DNA from: Marinomonas atlantica
Lineage (GTDB): Bacteria > Pseudomonadota > Gammaproteobacteria > Pseudomonadales > Marinomonadaceae
NCBI RefSeq assembly: GCF_001639725.1
Contig: NZ_LTAW01000005.1
Location: forward strand, 186,001 to 250,000
Length of the DNA: 64,000 nt
Reading direction: 5' to 3'
In this document: piece after piece, positions 63,760 through 64,000 of the stretch
Layout of the letters: each line of letters begins with the position of its first letter
Position numbering within the stretch: the first letter of the stretch is position 1
The notes under the pieces: model-generated
Database searches by the model: none
Told to the model about the DNA's origin: nothing
Seen by the model: only the letters and a program-made list of their open reading frames with translations
Position numbers and translations under genes: made by a program

Positions 63760-64000
63760 TTGCTTCAGAATAAGTTACCTAACTCGATTAAAAAAAGAAC
63801 CCTAGTATTGGTTATGTCAGTGTTTGCTTTCACCAGTATTTTGTTGGGTATTGTGGGGGTGATTGCCGCTAATCATGAAGTTGAGGAGTTATTTGATGCG
63901 CGATTAGCACAACAGGCACGTTTATTGTTACATCTTACCAATGATGACATTAACGCGGGAAAAGACGCCCCGACGTTCGTTTATCCAAGTGTCATTAGTG
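63760..64000 (+). CDS. Sensor histidine kinase, QseC-like, partial (cut by right edge)
   Basis: The first 80 codons of a sensor kinase. The most plausible start is TTG at 63760, two bases after the response-regulator stop. The translation shows a basic N-terminus (NSIKKRT), a membrane helix (LVLVMSVFAFTSILLGIVGV) and the start of a periplasmic sensor (HEVEELFDARLAQQARLLLH), which resembles the QseC family. HAMP and kinase domains lie outside the window. Confidence 0.75.
   Translation, partial: MLQNKLPNSIKKRTLVLVMSVFAFTSILLGIVGVIAANHEVEELFDARLAQQARLLLHLTNDDINAGKDAPTFVYPSVIS

Overview
The window looks like chromosomal DNA of a marine gammaproteobacterium of the Oceanospirillales type; Marinomonas is my best guess. 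This rests on gene content and order (fimV-truA-trpF-accD-folC-SPOR-cvpA-purF-metZ as in pseudomonads and relatives, cysI followed by a DUF934 gene, a CpxRA/CpxP system, motA-motB), moderate AT richness and a TRAP-type sugar-acid locus. It is inference, since no rRNA or species marker is present. I see no insertion sequence, prophage, CRISPR array, tRNA or rRNA gene. Coding density is high and nearly all genes are intact; only the two window edges cut genes.

Layout. 1-2.3 kb: envelope-stress system cpxA (cut by the left edge), cpxR and a divergent CpxP/Spy-like gene with a textbook CpxR box between them. 2.4-3.8 kb: an AEC-family carrier, then 371 bp without a convincing gene that ends in a very strong plus-strand terminator. 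3.8-8.6 kb: a gluconate regulon (GntR-type repressor, gluconokinase and a TRAP transporter), tied together by three near-identical GTTACC/GGTAAC operators. 8.7-11 kb: LysR regulator, guanidinium-type SMR exporter, inositol-phosphatase family enzyme. 11.2-16.5 kb: a 1446-residue soluble hybrid histidine kinase translationally coupled to a REC-GGDEF diguanylate cyclase. 16.6-27.1 kb: housekeeping (leuA, an Lrp-type regulator, ribA, a DEAD-box helicase, DUF1415, CvfB-like, a ketopantoate reductase relative, YajQ, an alkyltransferase-like protein, FxsA, groES-groEL with a sigma32-like promoter). 27.2-38.5 kb: EAL protein, fimV, truA, trpF, accD, folC, SPOR protein, cvpA, purF, metZ. 38.6-45 kb, minus strand: motA-motB-PilZ operon and an RND efflux pair.

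45.2-52.1 kb: uup followed by a compact set of three genes, DUF2760, a 582-residue Hsp70-like ATPase and an 899-residue Hsp70-like ATPase with a long C-terminal extension. The three are joined end to end, with no J-protein or GrpE nearby. This is the strongest candidate for an undescribed system in the window. 52.2-55.9 kb: rraA, an exonuclease-like protein that appears to lack its catalytic residues, a cytosolic-type M14 carboxypeptidase, and a DUF748/AsmA-like protein. 55.9-62 kb: a sulfur-assimilation neighbourhood (DUF934, cysI, a TauE-type exporter, cysB) interleaved with nfuA and aroG. 62-64 kb: an orphan RimK-like ATP-grasp protein and a QseB/QseC-like two-component pair cut by the right edge.

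Cyclic-di-GMP signalling recurs: a GGDEF protein with an I-site, an EAL protein with a degenerate loop, a YajQ protein and a PilZ protein in an operon with the flagellar stator. Three two-component systems and four one-component regulators (GntR, LysR, Lrp-type, CysB) add to a strongly environment-responsive region.
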